Shown: positions 1 through 12,048, counted from the stretch's first letter. The stretch is 64,000 nt of DNA from Anniella stebbinsi (GCA_029215795.1 JARDYH010000005.1:157505814-157569813); one strand, 5' to 3'. Program-made: numbers and translations. The notes: generated from the letters alone by a model not told the origin.

Positions 1-1009
1 ATATGGAGGGAGGGCCTCACATTTCCCACCTCTGTAATATAACCTCATTGAGCTTTCTCTCAAGGGCAAAAACTTTGATTGGAACTGAGAAGCTCTGGAG
101 ACAAAAGGCTGCTTAGGCCATTCTGTTCAGAAAAGCTGTTATTGCTGCCAGCAGGAATTGTAGCGACTCAGCATTTCTGATTAGAAGTTTAAGGACAGCT
201 GCAGTGAGATGGGGGAGAGTGGGAGAGACAGTACCCATAGCAGTGTCTCAGCCTTCCCCAATGTCCAGGCTGGCAGAGCATGATGGGAGTTGCAGTCCAG
301 CACTTCACCCCTTGAGTGATATTTTTCTTGGTAGAAAGGCAGAGTACAAACCAAATCAATAAATCTGGAGGGCTGCAGTGGCTGAATTGATTGAAGAGAA
401 GAAAGATGGCAGGTGAAAGGCCAGAAAGAAGAGCGTTACAGTATTGTACCTGAGAGAGCACAAACAACTCTCTTTAGCATTGGAGGCAGAGATTATGTGT
501 GCCAGGGAGAACATGAGCAGAAAACTTCATTATCTTTCTATGTGAAAGAGAAGGAGCCAGAGGCTAGAAAAAATAAAATAAAATATGGGCCGGGGTGGGT
601 GGATTTGCTTCATAGAGCAGTGATGTTACAGCATGGGTAGGGCTCGACAAATTCAGAGGGAGAGAGAAAAGTAAGGAAAGGGTGGGGGTAGAGTCAGGGG
701 AGCAGGATGTGTGACACTGAAGATGAGCTGCTTCAGAGGACGAATGTAAGAATTGCTCTGGTGGATCTTACTGAAGTTCTATCCAATCCAGCATTCTTTC
801 TCCTAAACAGTGAAGAGTGGAAGCCAGAGAGAGAGAGAGAGAGAGAATAAAGATATAGGTGGGGTGGGGGAGAGAAGCCAGGGTGTGTGGGTGGTAGGGA
901 GCATTTATCCTTGATCTTGCCGGGGTTCTGCTTGAATACTGTCAAAATCTTTAATAAAGGTCAAGGCAGAAAGCAATACTATTGCATAGTTCTGCAGTAG
1001 TCTGCCTAC
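1..1009. other. Non-coding DNA, presumed PPP1R11 intron
   Basis: This stretch lies upstream of the only PPP1R11 exon in the window and shows no exon of that gene that I can recognise. It contains a degenerate half of the palindromic 'tgatgggagttgcagtccag' repeat at about 242-302 and a short (GA)n tract at about 829-847. Nothing else is supported. Confidence 0.5.
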
Positions 1010-1110
1010 TTTATAATGATAAAAACAAAAACATTATAATGTTTTCTTTATAATGATAAAAATGAAAACATTATAATGTTTTCTTTATAATGATAAAAAC
1101 GAAAACATTA
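1010..1110. repeat. 37-bp tandem repeat with an internal perfect palindrome
   Basis: Two full 37-bp units (1010-1046 and 1047-1083) and a partial third (1084-1110) differ at only a few bases. The core AAAACATTATAATGTTTT is a perfect 18-bp palindrome, present in the first two units (apart from a flanking base) and cut off in the third. It is an AT-rich minisatellite inside a presumed intron. Confidence 0.85.
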
Positions 1111-1636
1111 ACTACATAATTTAAAAGGCTAAATTAAAGAGACGTCTTCAAACCCTTTCTAAAAGCCAAGAGGATGGAGATGTTTTAGGATATTACTTGG
1201 GTGATTCCCACAAAGGAATCCGTTCCAAGGCCCCAGCAGACCTTAGGTTGGGAGAGCAACTTCATTCTGTTCTTTCTCCTCACACTTGAGAAGATTCTTA
1301 TAAGAACCTTCCTTCCTTCCTTTCTTTTTTGGCCCTCCTTCTTTGGGTCCCTGCCTGTTTGTCCCAGTCCAACTTCCATTCTCTTCCCTATGGCTCCCTG
1401 GCCATACGCATAGGAAAGGGCAATAGCTCTGTCTCAGCATGCTGACAGTCCCTGGTACAATCACCGGCATCTCTAGCTAGGGAAAGAAAACTCCTGCCCA
1501 AAGCCCTGGCCATATGAGGAGCAGGGAGGGAAGAACTGATACCCAGTTCTTCCTCTCTCAGGGTACCTTTGCTTCTGTCTGGTGGCTGAGCCATGTATTA
1601 AATTGCAGAAATGCAGTTCATTTGTTGATTTTAGAC

Positions 1637-1764
1637 CAGGGGTGGGCAGAAAGTAGAACTCCAGATGTTTTGGATGTCAGCTTCTAGTATTCCTGCCCTG
1701 CTGGCAGAGACTTCTGGGATATGAAGCCCAAAACATCTCGAGATCTGTCTTCTGCCCATCCCTT
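1637..1764. mobile_element. Non-autonomous hAT-type element (CAGGGGTGGGCAG ends)
   Basis: A 128-bp element starts CAGGGGTGGGCAG and ends CTGCCCATCCCTT, so the termini are inverted repeats. It is flanked by perfect 8-bp duplications, ttttagac, at 1629-1636 and 1765-1772. An 8-bp duplication and CAGGG-type ends are characteristic of the hAT superfamily. The interior is a degenerate palindrome around 'ccagatgttttgga'. There is no coding capacity, so it must have been mobilised in trans. Confidence 0.85.
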
Positions 1765-1772
1765 TTTTAGAC

Positions 1773-2413
1773 TATATGCAACATGTATTGCTGTTTTGGT
1801 TTACAATGTTGTTATTATGTATTATTACAAATCTGAATAAAAACAATAGATCAACAGTCTGCCACTGCCTCTTGAGTCTTGGGACTCACAAGTGGCATGA
1901 ATTGCTACAGTTTATATTGTACAGGGAGAAGTGTTCCGCGATTGTCTGAAGGATCTGTTTCCTTTCATTTTTCCAAGAGTGGGGTTTACTAGTAGATGGG
2001 AGGAACAATTGGCTGGTCTCCTCCCAACAATGCCCCATGAATGTCAATTATTGGCAGATGTATTTGATTCTCTCTTACTGTTTCTGTGTTCCTTTTTTAT
2101 TCTTCCATCCCTTCGGCCCTTCTTTCACTCCTCTTTAATCACATACTGTCTTGTGTTTGTACCTTCTTGCTTTCTTCATAATCCCCCACTGCCTCTTCCT
2201 TCTTCCTCACTATTTGCAATTTTCCCTCTCCTGTGTCTTGCCTCTTATTCCCATTGCCACTCATATTTATGGTTTTCCTTCTGATGTAACCTTTTCCCAT
2301 CCTGCCTCTGGTTAAATACTGTCTTGTCTTCCACATCAACACCTGTGCATTCCTCCGCATTCATGGTGTTTTTCTCAAATCCTCTCCTCTCCCCTCCCCC
2401 TCCTGCAACACAG
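1773..2413 (+). other. PPP1R11 intron 3' part with splice acceptor
   Basis: This is pyrimidine-rich non-coding DNA ending in a long C/T tract and the acceptor cctgcaacacag directly before the PPP1R11 exon. The upstream exon was not found in the window, so the intron is longer than 2.4 kb on this reading. Confidence 0.7.
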
Positions 2414-2634
2414 GCTGCTGCATCTATGAGAAGCCCCGGGCTTTCGGCGAGAGCTCCACAGAGAGCGAAGACGAGGACGATGAAGGCTGTGGCAACGCCC
2501 ACTGCATCCGGGGCCACAAGAGAGGCCAGCGGGGGAAGGTGCAGGGCAAAGGCGGCGACCCTGGTCCAGCAGAGAGCAGCCCCCAGAAGTCGGAGCCGCC
2601 TGACCAAAACCACGCCGCGGCCATGCAACACTGA
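2414..2634 (+). CDS. PPP1R11: PPP1R11 (protein phosphatase 1 inhibitor-3), last coding exon
   Basis: PPP1R11 is a small, heat-stable inhibitor of protein phosphatase 1. An E3 ubiquitin ligase activity of its cysteine-rich part (towards TLR2) has also been reported. The exon starts after the acceptor ...caacacag with two bases that complete a Cys codon, giving the [13 protein letters not shown] core typical of the family. An acidic run (ESEDEDDEG), Cys/His residues ([11 protein letters not shown]) and a Gly/Pro/Gln-rich tail follow, and it ends in the conserved Met-Gln-His before TGA at 2632-2634. The exon encodes 72 residues plus two bases, a little over half of a protein of about 126 residues. 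The N-terminal exons, including the KVEW-type PP1-binding segment known in this family, are not in the window. The tail is more diverged than the core. Identification rests on remembered similarity to the human protein. Confidence 0.95.
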
Positions 2635-3030
2635 ACCCTGCCCTGCCGTGGGGTGGGGGAGGAGAGCCCCACCTCCTACCCCGAGCAGGGACTGATGCCG
2701 CCCCAACTCTGGGGCAAGGGGGAGGGAGGGAGGGAGGGGAGGGCTCACGCATCCTGTGCTGGTGCTGACACTGCCTCGACTCTGGGGCAAAGGGGAGGGA
2801 GGGTTAGGGCAGGGCAGGGCACATGCACCCAACTCCCCATCCGTCTCATGCCAGTGCTGCTGCTGTTGTCTATCTGTCCATCCGTGGCTGGTGAGTCCGT
2901 CTGGTGCCGCCCATCCTCACCCCCCCCCCCCCCCAACGTGGAATGTATTGACGGAGCCTTCTAGGTTCTTTGGCTGATTTTTTCCCCCCTTGCTTCGTAA
3001 TTAAATATTTGTATCGGTGATGAACGAGGT
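2635..3030 (+). other. PPP1R11: PPP1R11 3' UTR
   Basis: G-rich and C-rich sequence follows the stop codon. Two adjacent similar blocks (about 2693-2760 and 2761-2830) both contain 'actctggggcaa' followed by GGGAGGGA runs, so part of the UTR looks like an imperfect tandem duplication. A poly-C tract lies at about 2921-2934. The end is inferred from the first plausible polyadenylation signal; a longer transcript is possible. Confidence 0.55.
3000..3005 (+). promoter_or_regulatory. PPP1R11: Candidate polyadenylation signal ATTAAA of PPP1R11
   Basis: ATTAAA is followed within about 12 bases by GT-rich sequence (tttgtatcggtgatg). It is about 370 bases after the stop codon. No AATAAA occurs earlier in the UTR. 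Confidence 0.5.
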
Positions 3031-5928
3031 GGGAAATGGATGCTGCTTTGGAAAGGGCAGTGATGGAACTGCTTCCAAACCCCTTCTGCTGAACATGCGT
3101 TTCCCTGTCTCCTATCTCTCTCCCCCTTTCTGGGTTTTGAGTCCACACTTCCACTTCCTGCCATTGTACCTCTGCTCCAACCTACTTCTCTTCCCCAGCT
3201 CTCTATGTTCTCTATTTTTCCATGCTCTGCCCAGGTAATTTTTGCTTGTATTCTCTCTCTCATTCTGCCCCAGTTGCACACATTGATCTCTGTTGGTCCC
3301 AGCTCCACTGCCGCTTCCTGTATCTCACTCCCAAGTCTCACCACTGCACGGTCACTGCGTCTGACACACAGCTGCCTTAAAGGTGCAGCCTTCAGGTCTC
3401 GCCGCTGTCTTGATTTCTGGCGCCTTGATTCCCAACTCTTATTGCTACATGTCTACCTTCATTTGTTGTCTTCAGGTGTCTTTTTAAAAGAACATTTTCC
3501 CCCTGTGACTGCTTTTTTAAAAAAAAACACAACCACAACAACCAAGAATGTTTCTTTTTCATTATGCTATGGAAGGCTGTAAGATTATTCTTTTCAGGGG
3601 GGATGGGGTATTAAGCGAGAAGAACAGGAAGTCCATTGGGTGTGGTGTGGCTGAAAGTGTAGCAACTGTTACTAGTTTGGGGGGGGCAGACATCTGGTAG
3701 ATGGGGAAGGGGGCTGAGAATTGTATGCTGTGGTTGAATCTGGCATCTGATCCTGAAGTCAAAGGGAAAAGAGGCTGGCTCAGTTTGAAGAAGTCCCATG
3801 ACTGAATTTTTTTAAAAAAAACACCCAAGCCTGACCGTCTTGCACAGGGAAATAGAAGCCAAGCCTTTGTTCACTTTCCATTCTTGGGCTGGAGGTTCAC
3901 ACTGAACGACCCCACCCCCAAAATCACACACCAGGGCCCTGGCATTGTGATGTGGTGTGGGGGCACTTCCTTCCCTTGCATGACTCACACATCACTCAAT
4001 CGCTCTTGCTTCCTGTGGTTTAATATTAGAGTAGGATAGGTGATTCTACATCCTCCCTGGCCTCCATGTGCCAATCTCAGCCTGCTTCTAATTAAACATC
4101 ACTTTCAACAAGAGAAGCAGTGGAGGATTTCCCATCATGGTTTGCATGAGTATGCAGACCTCAGGCCAGTTCAGAAAGCCCCTTAAGAGCGACGTATCTT
4201 AAACATCTGATTAGGGTGGCGCGCTTCTTGTGTGACTTAAAGGTGAAGGCAAGCATTAACTACAAGAAAGCCTCGTTTGTTCAAATGTTTGGCCCTTGTA
4301 TTTCTGCATCAGTCCTGATCGGAGAGCAGGCAGAGATGCAGTGGGCAACCTCCTCTGTTCATAAGTGTTTTGGGTTCAGAGAAGCTTTTTCATCGTTTCT
4401 TTTGCACAGCATACTTCTGTTCTTGCTACACAGTGTCTGAATTACAGGGTCGCTACAGGGGGCTTGACACAACCCTACTATTTGCAATAGCTACTATTCT
4501 CAGACTACAGCTGGGGTGACATTCTTTGGCCCAAAAAAATTATGGAGTAGGAAAGTCAGAGAGTGGGGCTTGTGGATTACATTATGAGCTCCCCTACCTT
4601 TTCTCCTTTAACATGAATACAGTTTGCGAGTTGCTGTCTTAGGGCAAGCCACAGATCCCCAAATGCAGGCAGTGTGGGTGAGTGAACTGTGTAGGCCATT
4701 AGCTGTCGTTCTGGTGCTATTATCAACCTGTCCTGTTTGAACAAAGGAAGTGTGGTGGTGTGTTCAGCTTGCTCATATTGGGCATTAGGGTGATAAGAAC
4801 CGGGGTGGATTTTATCTGGGGTATCATCATCCGTGTCCATTGGGTGAGACCTGATACTGAGCAGGAGGGACCAACTGGACACACAGGAGCTGCTGCACAA
4901 ATGATGTATTTACAGGCAGCAACAACATATTGGCACAATGCTGCCCAACAAGATAGCCACTTTCTCTGGCACTGTCCTAAAATAGAATCCAAAAACGTAT
5001 TCAACACTTTAAAAAAATGCTTGAGAATTAAAATGCAGATGTCTGTGTGTTCATACAGAAGTCTCAGCTTCCTGAGTCACTACAGTAGCTTGAACCGTGC
5101 TTAAATCAAGCTTAGTGTACTGCAACCTGAAATGCCAAATGTTGTAAAGGTCTTTGCAAATGACATACATTATGCAAGTTCTGTGATTGTTTGATACACC
5201 AATTAAATTTTGGTTCATTTAAACACAAGCACTGTTTAGCGGCTGAATACATATACAAAGGAAGTTCACACCTCTCTCCAACCAATGAAGCTGTCATGGC
5301 TGGATTGCCTGGGCCCCCAAAGATAGACCAGAAGCCACATAATTCCTCCAATCTGGTCGTGTGCACATTGCCCCTTGGAACAAGACCAAAAGATAAAGCT
5401 TGTGGATTTTATAGATGTCTCCTAGCTCATGAAATGACAGGTAACGCCTCTTCCTCTTCTCAGGAGCTAACAGGCCAACATACACATTCAGGAGAGGTGG
5501 TGGTGGTGGTGGTGGTGGTGGGGGTTTCGAAGTATCACAGCCTGGGAAACTACCTTCCCTGAGAGAGAGAAAGAGCCAAACAATTCTAGCATGAGAAACT
5601 GAACCTATCTAATCTTTCAGGATGACATAATTTATCTGGTTTAAACAGCGTCAGGGCAGGCCCTGAATTACCGGCCTATGTGAAAAAGCTCCTTTTTTAA
5701 AACTAAAAAACTGCCAGTTAGGCAAAATTACACAGGTCTACTGTGAGCGTGTAGGAATGCTGTGAAGTTCACTTTTATGCTCGCTGACTAACGCACTACA
5801 AAAATGGAATAAAGGAAGTCAGTCTAGCCACTTGTAATCCCTCATCTGTTCCAGCCTCACTTAAAGCTTATCCCTGCAACACTTGAGGACTAAATATGCA
5901 TGCTTTTTAAAAATGAAAACTAGATTTT
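3031..5928. other. Intergenic DNA with no recognised gene
   Basis: I see no supported exon or full repeat here. A (GGT)n microsatellite lies at about 5497-5521. If RNF39 keeps the gene structure known in mammals, its SPRY-coding exons would be expected on the minus strand somewhere from here to 35 kb; none was recognised. Confidence 0.4.
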
Positions 5929-6312
5929 ATAATAATATTTATTTATAACCCGCCTCTCCCTACGGATCGAGGCGGGGAACACAATGCAAAATACAAGCAT
6001 CACAAAATTAAAAAAATTAAAAAAGAAAACACATTAAAACATTTTAAAATTCATCCGGATAGGCCTGCCGGAAGAGAACAGTCTTCATGACTCTCTTAAA
6101 TTCATGAAGACTGCTAATTTGTCTGACCTCCTCCGGCAGACCATTCCATAGTCTGGGAGCCATGGAAGAGAAGGTCCTCTGGGTAACACTCGCCAGCCTA
6201 GTTCTGGCTGGCTTGAGTATGTTCTTCCCAGAGGACCTAAGAGTGCGGGGCAGATTGTACGGGAGAAGACGATCCTGTAGGTAGCCTGGGCCCAAACCAT
6301 GTAGTGCTTAAA
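5929..6312 (-). mobile_element. L2-like LINE, 3' end fragment
   Basis: Reading the minus strand, the translated C-terminal segment has PRTLRSSGKN, TRLASVTQRTFSS, RLWNGLPEE and FRQAYPDEF followed by a stop. These are the same C-terminal motifs as in the long L2 copy at 27456-28853. The 3' UTR ends in the AT-rich tail near 5929-5950. The copy is 5'-truncated. Confidence 0.85.
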
Positions 6313-6878
6313 TAAAGGGCTTATAAATTTGGCAAATATACCGCAAGCTACGTTGTGTAGTTTGTAGGGGTCTGTGTGTGAGAGAGCAACTGGTTTTTGT
6401 TTTTGGCCAGGGGGTGGTGGTAATGAACTTCAAAACACTTTTGTACCCTAAGGTCTAAATTGCCTTGCACACACACCCAAATTATGGTTGGAGGCATATG
6501 TTGTAACAATCTTGGTTACGGTCTGGTCAATGTTGGGATGGGAAATTTGTGCGGTGGAGAGGCAGGATATAAATATACCAGCCTTCCTCAGCCTGGTGCC
6601 TTCGTGGTGTGTTGGACTATGGGTTCCAGCACCCTCCAGCAGTAATATGGGCTAGGATGCTGGGAGTGGTAATACAGGACATCTAGAAGGTGCCAAATTG
6701 GGCAGGCTGAAGTATACTAAAGAAATGTCAATTGAAATAACACAAGAAGCTGTAAAAAGGATTTGCCACCAGAGGGCAGGAAAGTAGTGTACAACGGACT
6801 TGCTAGATACTCTCTTGACTTGGTGGTTTGTGAAAACTTTTCTCATGGTCATGAAATACACTTCCCTGAAAGAACAGA
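6313..6878. other. Intergenic DNA, nothing recognised
   Basis: No exon, RNA gene or clear repeat is supported in this stretch. Confidence 0.4.
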
Positions 6879-7081
6879 ATGGCTGAATTCGGACAGCACG
6901 ATAGTCAATGGTGGGGTAATAATCAACTTTACAGTTGTTCATCTAGGGGGTACTCCCCACACAACATGGTAATAAATAATCAACTGTGGTGTGGATTAGG
7001 ATCAGCGCTGATAGTCAGTACAACTGACGATTGTTCCCCCCCCCCCCCCAGTTGCTTATTGTGTCGTCTGAATTCAGCCAT
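6879..7081. mobile_element. Palindromic non-autonomous element (ATGGCTGAATTC ends)
   Basis: The two ends form a roughly 30-bp inverted repeat, ATGGCTGAATTCGGACAGCA at the left and the reverse complement of tgtcgtctgaattcagccat at the right. The interior holds the 'caactgacgattgttcccc' type sequence that recurs at 24594-24757 and 50619-51120. I could not define a target duplication. A long poly-C tract sits at about 7036-7049. Confidence 0.65.
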
Positions 7082-7141
7082 AGTTTGTGCCTTTGATTCC
7101 CTCAGGAGAATAACACCTTACTCTCACCAGAAATTGTGAGT

Positions 7142-7205
7142 TAAAGCTGTAGTACATTGGTAGAGCACCTACCTTGGATGTAGAAAGACCTAAAATCAAT
7201 CTGGT
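7142..7205 (+). mobile_element. tRNA-derived SINE, head fragment
   Basis: The sequence 'agctgtagtacattggtag' with 'agagcacctaccttggatg' resembles the tRNA-like A box region of the SINEs at 25548 and 40246. Only the head remains, so this is a broken copy and not a tRNA gene. Confidence 0.5.
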
Positions 7206-7287
7206 GCCTTCAATTAAAAGAACTCAAGAAGCAGGGGTGGGGAAAAGAAAAAGAAGAAATCATGGAAAAACTATTCATAGATGGAAG

Positions 7288-8627
7288 TAGGGGTGTGCAC
7301 GGACCCCCCGGATCGGATCGGGACCCGGATCGGGACCTCCAATTTTGTCCCAGACCGGTTCGGACAAAATCGGAGGCCCCCCGGACCGGATCGAGTCCGA
7401 TCCCGACCCAAAAATCGTAAATTTTTGGATCGGCCGCCATTTTTTTCCCCATAGACTTGCATTGCAATGCAAGTCTATGAGGAAAAAATGGCGGCGGGTG
7501 GGTGAGGGGGGGCCTAACTCCCTCCCCCCCCCGGGGCCGTCCGCTGTGGACGGCCCCGGCAGGTAAGCCCCCTCCCCCGCGCTCCCTACCCCCCCTGGGG
7601 CCGTCCGCTTCCATCCGCTGGCGCCCGCGGGCGCCAGCGGATAGAAGCGGACGGCTCCGGGGGGGGGTAAGCCCCCTTCCCCGCCACTGCTTACCTTCTC
7701 GGCCCGTCCGCTCCCGTCCGGCGCCGGCGGCTACTACCAGCGGACTCCGCGGCCTACTCTCGAGTAGCGCGCCGGGTGATGACATCACCCGGCGCGCCAC
7801 CCTAGAGCAGGCCGCGGAGCCTGCTGGTAGTAGTAGTCGCCGGCGCCGGACGGGAGCGGCCGGGCCGGGAAGGTAAGGGCCCCCCTCCCCCCTCCCCCCT
7901 CCGCGCGCCCCCTCCTCCCCTCCACGCACCCCCTGCTTACCTTCTCGGCCCGTCCGCTCCCGTCCGGCGCCGGCAACTACTACTACCAGCAGGCTCCGCG
8001 GCCTGCTCTAGAGTAGCGCGCCGGGTGATGACATCACCCGGCGCGCCACCCTAGAGCAGGCCGCGGAGCCTGCTGGTAGTAGTAGTCGCCGGCGCCGGAC
8101 GGGAGCGGCCGGGCCGGGAAGGTAAGGGCCCCCCTCCCCCCTCCCCCCTCCGCGCGCCCCCTCCTCCCCTCCACGCACCCCCTGCTTACCTTGCCGGCCC
8201 GGCCGCTCCCGTCCGGGGCCGGCGGCTACCACCAGCAGGCTCCGCGGCCTGCTTTAGAGTAGCGCGCCGGGTGATGACATCACCCGGCGCGCCACCCTAG
8301 AGCAGGCCGCGGAGCCTGCTGGTAGTAGCTGCTAGTGCCGGACGGGAGCGGACGGGCCGAGAAGGTAAGCGCCCCCCTCCTCACCCCCCCCCCCGCTGTC
8401 CACTTTCATCGGCGGGCGCCCGCTGGCGCCCGCCAATGCAAGCGGCGGTGGGCGCCAGTGGGCGCCCGCCGATCCGCCGATCCGCCGAACCGGTTCGGAG
8501 CCTTTTCGGACCGGTTCGGATTGGATCGGCCGATCCAGCTGCGGGATCGGAAATCGGATAATTCATCCGATTTCCCACTGGACCGGACTCGGATCGTGGA
8601 TCGGGTCCGATCCAGTGCACATCCCTA
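7288..8627. mobile_element. CpG-rich non-autonomous hAT element, 1340 bp
   Basis: The element begins TAGGGGTGTGCACGGA and ends TCCAGTGCACATCCCTA, an imperfect inverted repeat of about 17 bp. Perfect 8-bp duplications (gatggaag) flank it at 7280-7287 and 8628-8635, so it is a hAT-type insertion with defined ends. Outer regions are built from 'gatcgg' and 'gatccg' motifs in both orientations. The centre carries three similar blocks (about 7697-7875, 7938-8124 and 8186-8365), each a large hairpin around 'gatgacatcacccggcgcgcc'. Several long open frames cross it on both strands but are a by-product of GC richness; no transposase motif is seen. Confidence 0.85.
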
Positions 8628-8639
8628 GATGGAAGGCCT

Positions 8640-9015
8640 GTGCTCTTTCTCCTTCTTTGCCCTTTTTGGCCTGGAAAAACAGGATGGTGGGAGATTCAGG
8701 ACAGACAAAAGGATGTTCTTCACACAGTGCGTTGTTAAAAGTGTGGAGTTCGCTACCTCAGGATATAGTCATAGCCACTAACTTGGATGGCTCTAAAAGG
8801 GGATTAGCCAAATTCACAGAGGGAAAATACATCGTTAATGGTTACTAGTCAAGGGTGGCTATACGATACCTCACATGCACAACAGCAGGAGAAGGCTATT
8901 TCTCTCATGTCCTACCTGTGGGCTTCCTATAGGCATCTAATTTGCTATTGTGATACATAGGATGCTGGACTATCTAAGCCTTTGATCTGATCCAGCAGGG
9001 CTCTTAAGTTTTTAT
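8640..9015 (+). mobile_element. CR1-like LINE, 3' end fragment
   Basis: The strand carries the familiar CR1 3' tail: 'ttcttcacacagtgcgttgt', then 'gtgggcttcctataggcatc', then 'ctgatccagcagggctctta'. Related text occurs on the plus strand at 55505-55890 and inverted at 46979-47670. The copy is diverged and 5'-truncated. It starts just after the target duplication of the hAT element. Confidence 0.75.
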
Positions 9016-10016
9016 AATAAAACACTTTGTTTGAGTTCCTTACATCCAAGCTATTGCAGAAACTGAACCGCTCCTTGTTTATATCATCTCTGGGCTGGGC
9101 ATGAGTGATTCATATATGGCTATGCATATCCTACATTTTAAAAAGCTGAAAATGCTGCAGTCTAAATTCCACACCAAGAGCATGTTGGTATGACTCCCTT
9201 ATTTTGCATAATTTATTCTGCAGTTGCTGTTTTGCACAACTAGTTGGCTAGTCATGTGAAAGAACAAAAGTTACACCACCACCCCACAGCCCCTCAAAAG
9301 ATTATTTAATATTAATGTGCTTATCTCAGCAGCTATACAAGCCAGGAAAGGATGTGATATTTTACACAGTTCATTCAGAAGGAAGTTTGATTATATCATG
9401 TCTAGGAAGTCCATTACCAGTTCTAAAAAAAAAAGCAAAAGCAAAGCAAAAGCAAAAGCAAACCAAAACAGAGTTAATTCAGGTTAGTGTATCAACAGTA
9501 CACTGTCAAATTGGATTGCAGTCAATAAGTGACTCATGTTCATTGGCACCTTACATGAAGCGTTCCCAAATAATGTGTTGGAGAATATGCCCCCCTCCCA
9601 CACAGACACACAAGTGCAGGTGGGTTTTTTTTTGTTTTGCTAAGCATGCTTGCATTGGTTAAAGACTGCACTGGATGTGTAATGTAAAAAGAAATTTACT
9701 GTACAATGTGAGGTCTAAAACAATAAAACGAGCAAGTGAATTCCACTCCAAATTCCAAGCATGTATAGAGTTGTCTGTCCCCAACACTCTACCTACAAGA
9801 AACCTGGGCCAAACTCCCTGACCATACAGCCAAGCCCCCCCCCCCTCCCATGACCACCCAGAGCAGCAGAAGTCAACTCCATTTTATTCCAGTAGTTATG
9901 ATGGTGTTATGATTTAATGGAGCTTAAAATGCAAAACTGTATTTTATTTTTTAAAACTGAAGTTGGCAACCGTGTGATTTTTTTGCTCAAATATATAAGA
10001 AATGCAGAAGTGCCGG
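9016..10016. other. Intergenic DNA, nothing recognised
   Basis: AT-rich sequence with an AAAGC/AAAGCA-type simple repeat at about 9433-9466. No exon or identifiable transposon. Confidence 0.4.
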
Positions 10017-10050
10017 TAAAGCTTGGAATAATAATAATAATAATAATAAT

Positions 10051-10085
<35 letters not shown>

Positions 10086-10713
10086 CGGGATAAAATACAC
10101 AAAACTGATTAAAACATGACACATATTATTAAAACTGCATAAAAATCCTAAAACATCCTAAAAACATCCTTAAAACATTCTAAAATTCCACTGGATATTC
10201 CTGCCGGAAGAGAACAGTCTTTATGGCTTTCTTAAATTCTAAAAGACTGTTAAGTTGACGAGTCTCCTCCGGCAGGTCATTCCACAGTCTGGGAGCAGCA
10301 GAAGAGAAGGTCCTCTGGGTAACGGTTGTCAGCCTAGTCGTGGCTGACTGCAGTAAGTTCTTCCCAGAGGACCTGAGCGTGCGGGGCGGATTGTATGGGA
10401 GAAGGTGATCCCGCAGGTAACCTGGACCCAAACCATGTAGGGCTTTAAAGGTAATAACCAACACTTTATACTTCGCCCGGAAACTAATTGGCAGCCAGTG
10501 GAGCGATTTTAAAGCTGGCGTAATATGGTCACCCCTAGATGTACCGGTGACCAACCTGGCTGCCATATTTTGAACTAGTTGAAGTTTCCGGACTAGAGGT
10601 AGCCCTATGTACAGCGCATTGCAGAAGTCGAGCTTCGAAGTTACCAGCGCGTGCACCACCATCTTTAGGTCTTCCAACTCTAGGAAGGGGCGCAGCTGGG
10701 GTATCAGCCGAGG
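10017..10713 (-). mobile_element. L2-like LINE, 3' end with about 165 codons of ORF2
   Basis: On the minus strand the frame reads through LVTSKLDFCNALYIGLPL, KLQLVQNMAARLVTGTSRGD, HGLGPGYLRDHLLPYNPP and ends FRQEYPVEF-stop. It is colinear with the C-terminus of the copy at 27456-28853. The 3' tail is a composite (ATT)n/(GTT)n microsatellite at 10029-10086. The insertion is 5'-truncated upstream of 'ctgcgccccttcctagagtt'. Confidence 0.9.
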
Positions 10714-12013
10714 GAGGGAGCAAGAGAAATGTTAGTTGTGTGCTTCACAAATAAACGTGGCCATCTAAATGCCCCCCCCCCATCCCCATAAGGCCATTAT
10801 GTCCTGGGTTTAAAATTACCTAGCTGCACGACTGCATTTGGATGGCCAGATCTTATGTATGTTGATTTGGAAGTAAGTCCCACTGAATTCAATGAAAATT
10901 GGACCTAAATTAAATTATTGGGTTACCTTTTAAAAGAAAACAATCCAGTCATGCTCTTCTATCTTAAATCAATCTGACATATAGAAATTGACCAGGTCAG
11001 GTGAACCTTTTCCCTGGAATACTTCAGGAACCTTTTCCTGAGATATAAAAGACAGGAAAAGCATCACTGCTACATTTCTGTGTTAAAACTATGAAAAGGG
11101 TGTGAATAAAGATCAAGCAATCCTTGTTTCGCACAGGGGGTGTAGTGATCATTTTGCAGCTCTCACACTTTGAACCTGCACCATACAAAATCGCATGCAG
11201 TGCAGACATGACTTATGCTAAGGGGGTTGTGGTTGCCATCTTTTTCACTGGCTTGGCTGATGTGCAGGCACGTTGTGGCTTTTCATTACATGGGAGGAAT
11301 TGTACAGGTGTGGGGGGAAATCTGTTACTCAACTTGTGTGCCTCTAAGTTAGCACCTAAGGTGCGGTGGAAGATACTGTCCCTTCGTTACCATTGAAGAA
11401 AGGTTCAGTTACCAGTCTGGGCAGCTTATGTACCTGCAATAGGACAAAGTGTCATCTTGTTCTAAGCTTTAAGAAGCAAAATATCTTGGGCTGGCCCTGA
11501 TGCTTGGGGAAGGGGGAAGAGACCTCTCTCCTTTTAAGAAAATCCTGCCTTAATGTGCACCACTAAATCTTATGCACTCTCCTGGCAGCCTGCATGAAAA
11601 TATCTAACAAAGGTGAACCGTTGCCTGATCCCAAAAAGTGGATCTCGGGTGGCCATGTACGATACTGATTTGCATATAATTTGCATGTGCTGATGTATAT
11701 GCATAGATGCAAATATAGACATTTCTAATTTCAATAGAAATACAGGACATCTCACTGTGGTGTGGAAGGCTATGACCAGGTCATCTGTATTCTGTCTGCA
11801 GTCCTGGTGCTAGCTAGTTCTTGATGGGCCACAGTTATTACAGGTCTTTATCTTGAAACTGCTATTGGACAAGGCAATTCTTCAAATAGAGGACAGTCCT
11901 CTGTAGAATAGGGCACATGGCCACCCTAAGCTGATTGGGGGATGATGGGAATTGCAGTCCAACACATCTGGAAAGCATCCAGTTGGGGAAAGGTGATGCG
12001 CGTGCACACACAC

Positions 12014-12048
<35 letters not shown>

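Noticed and set aside
2245..2832. 195-codon minus-strand frame opposite PPP1R11
   Set aside because: It is the antisense shadow of a genuine, conserved exon and its 3' UTR.
7210..7929. 239-codon open frame on the minus strand
   Set aside because: It lies almost wholly in the CpG-rich hAT element, whose GC content leaves few stops; frames are open on both strands and the residues are low-complexity Gly/Arg/Pro.
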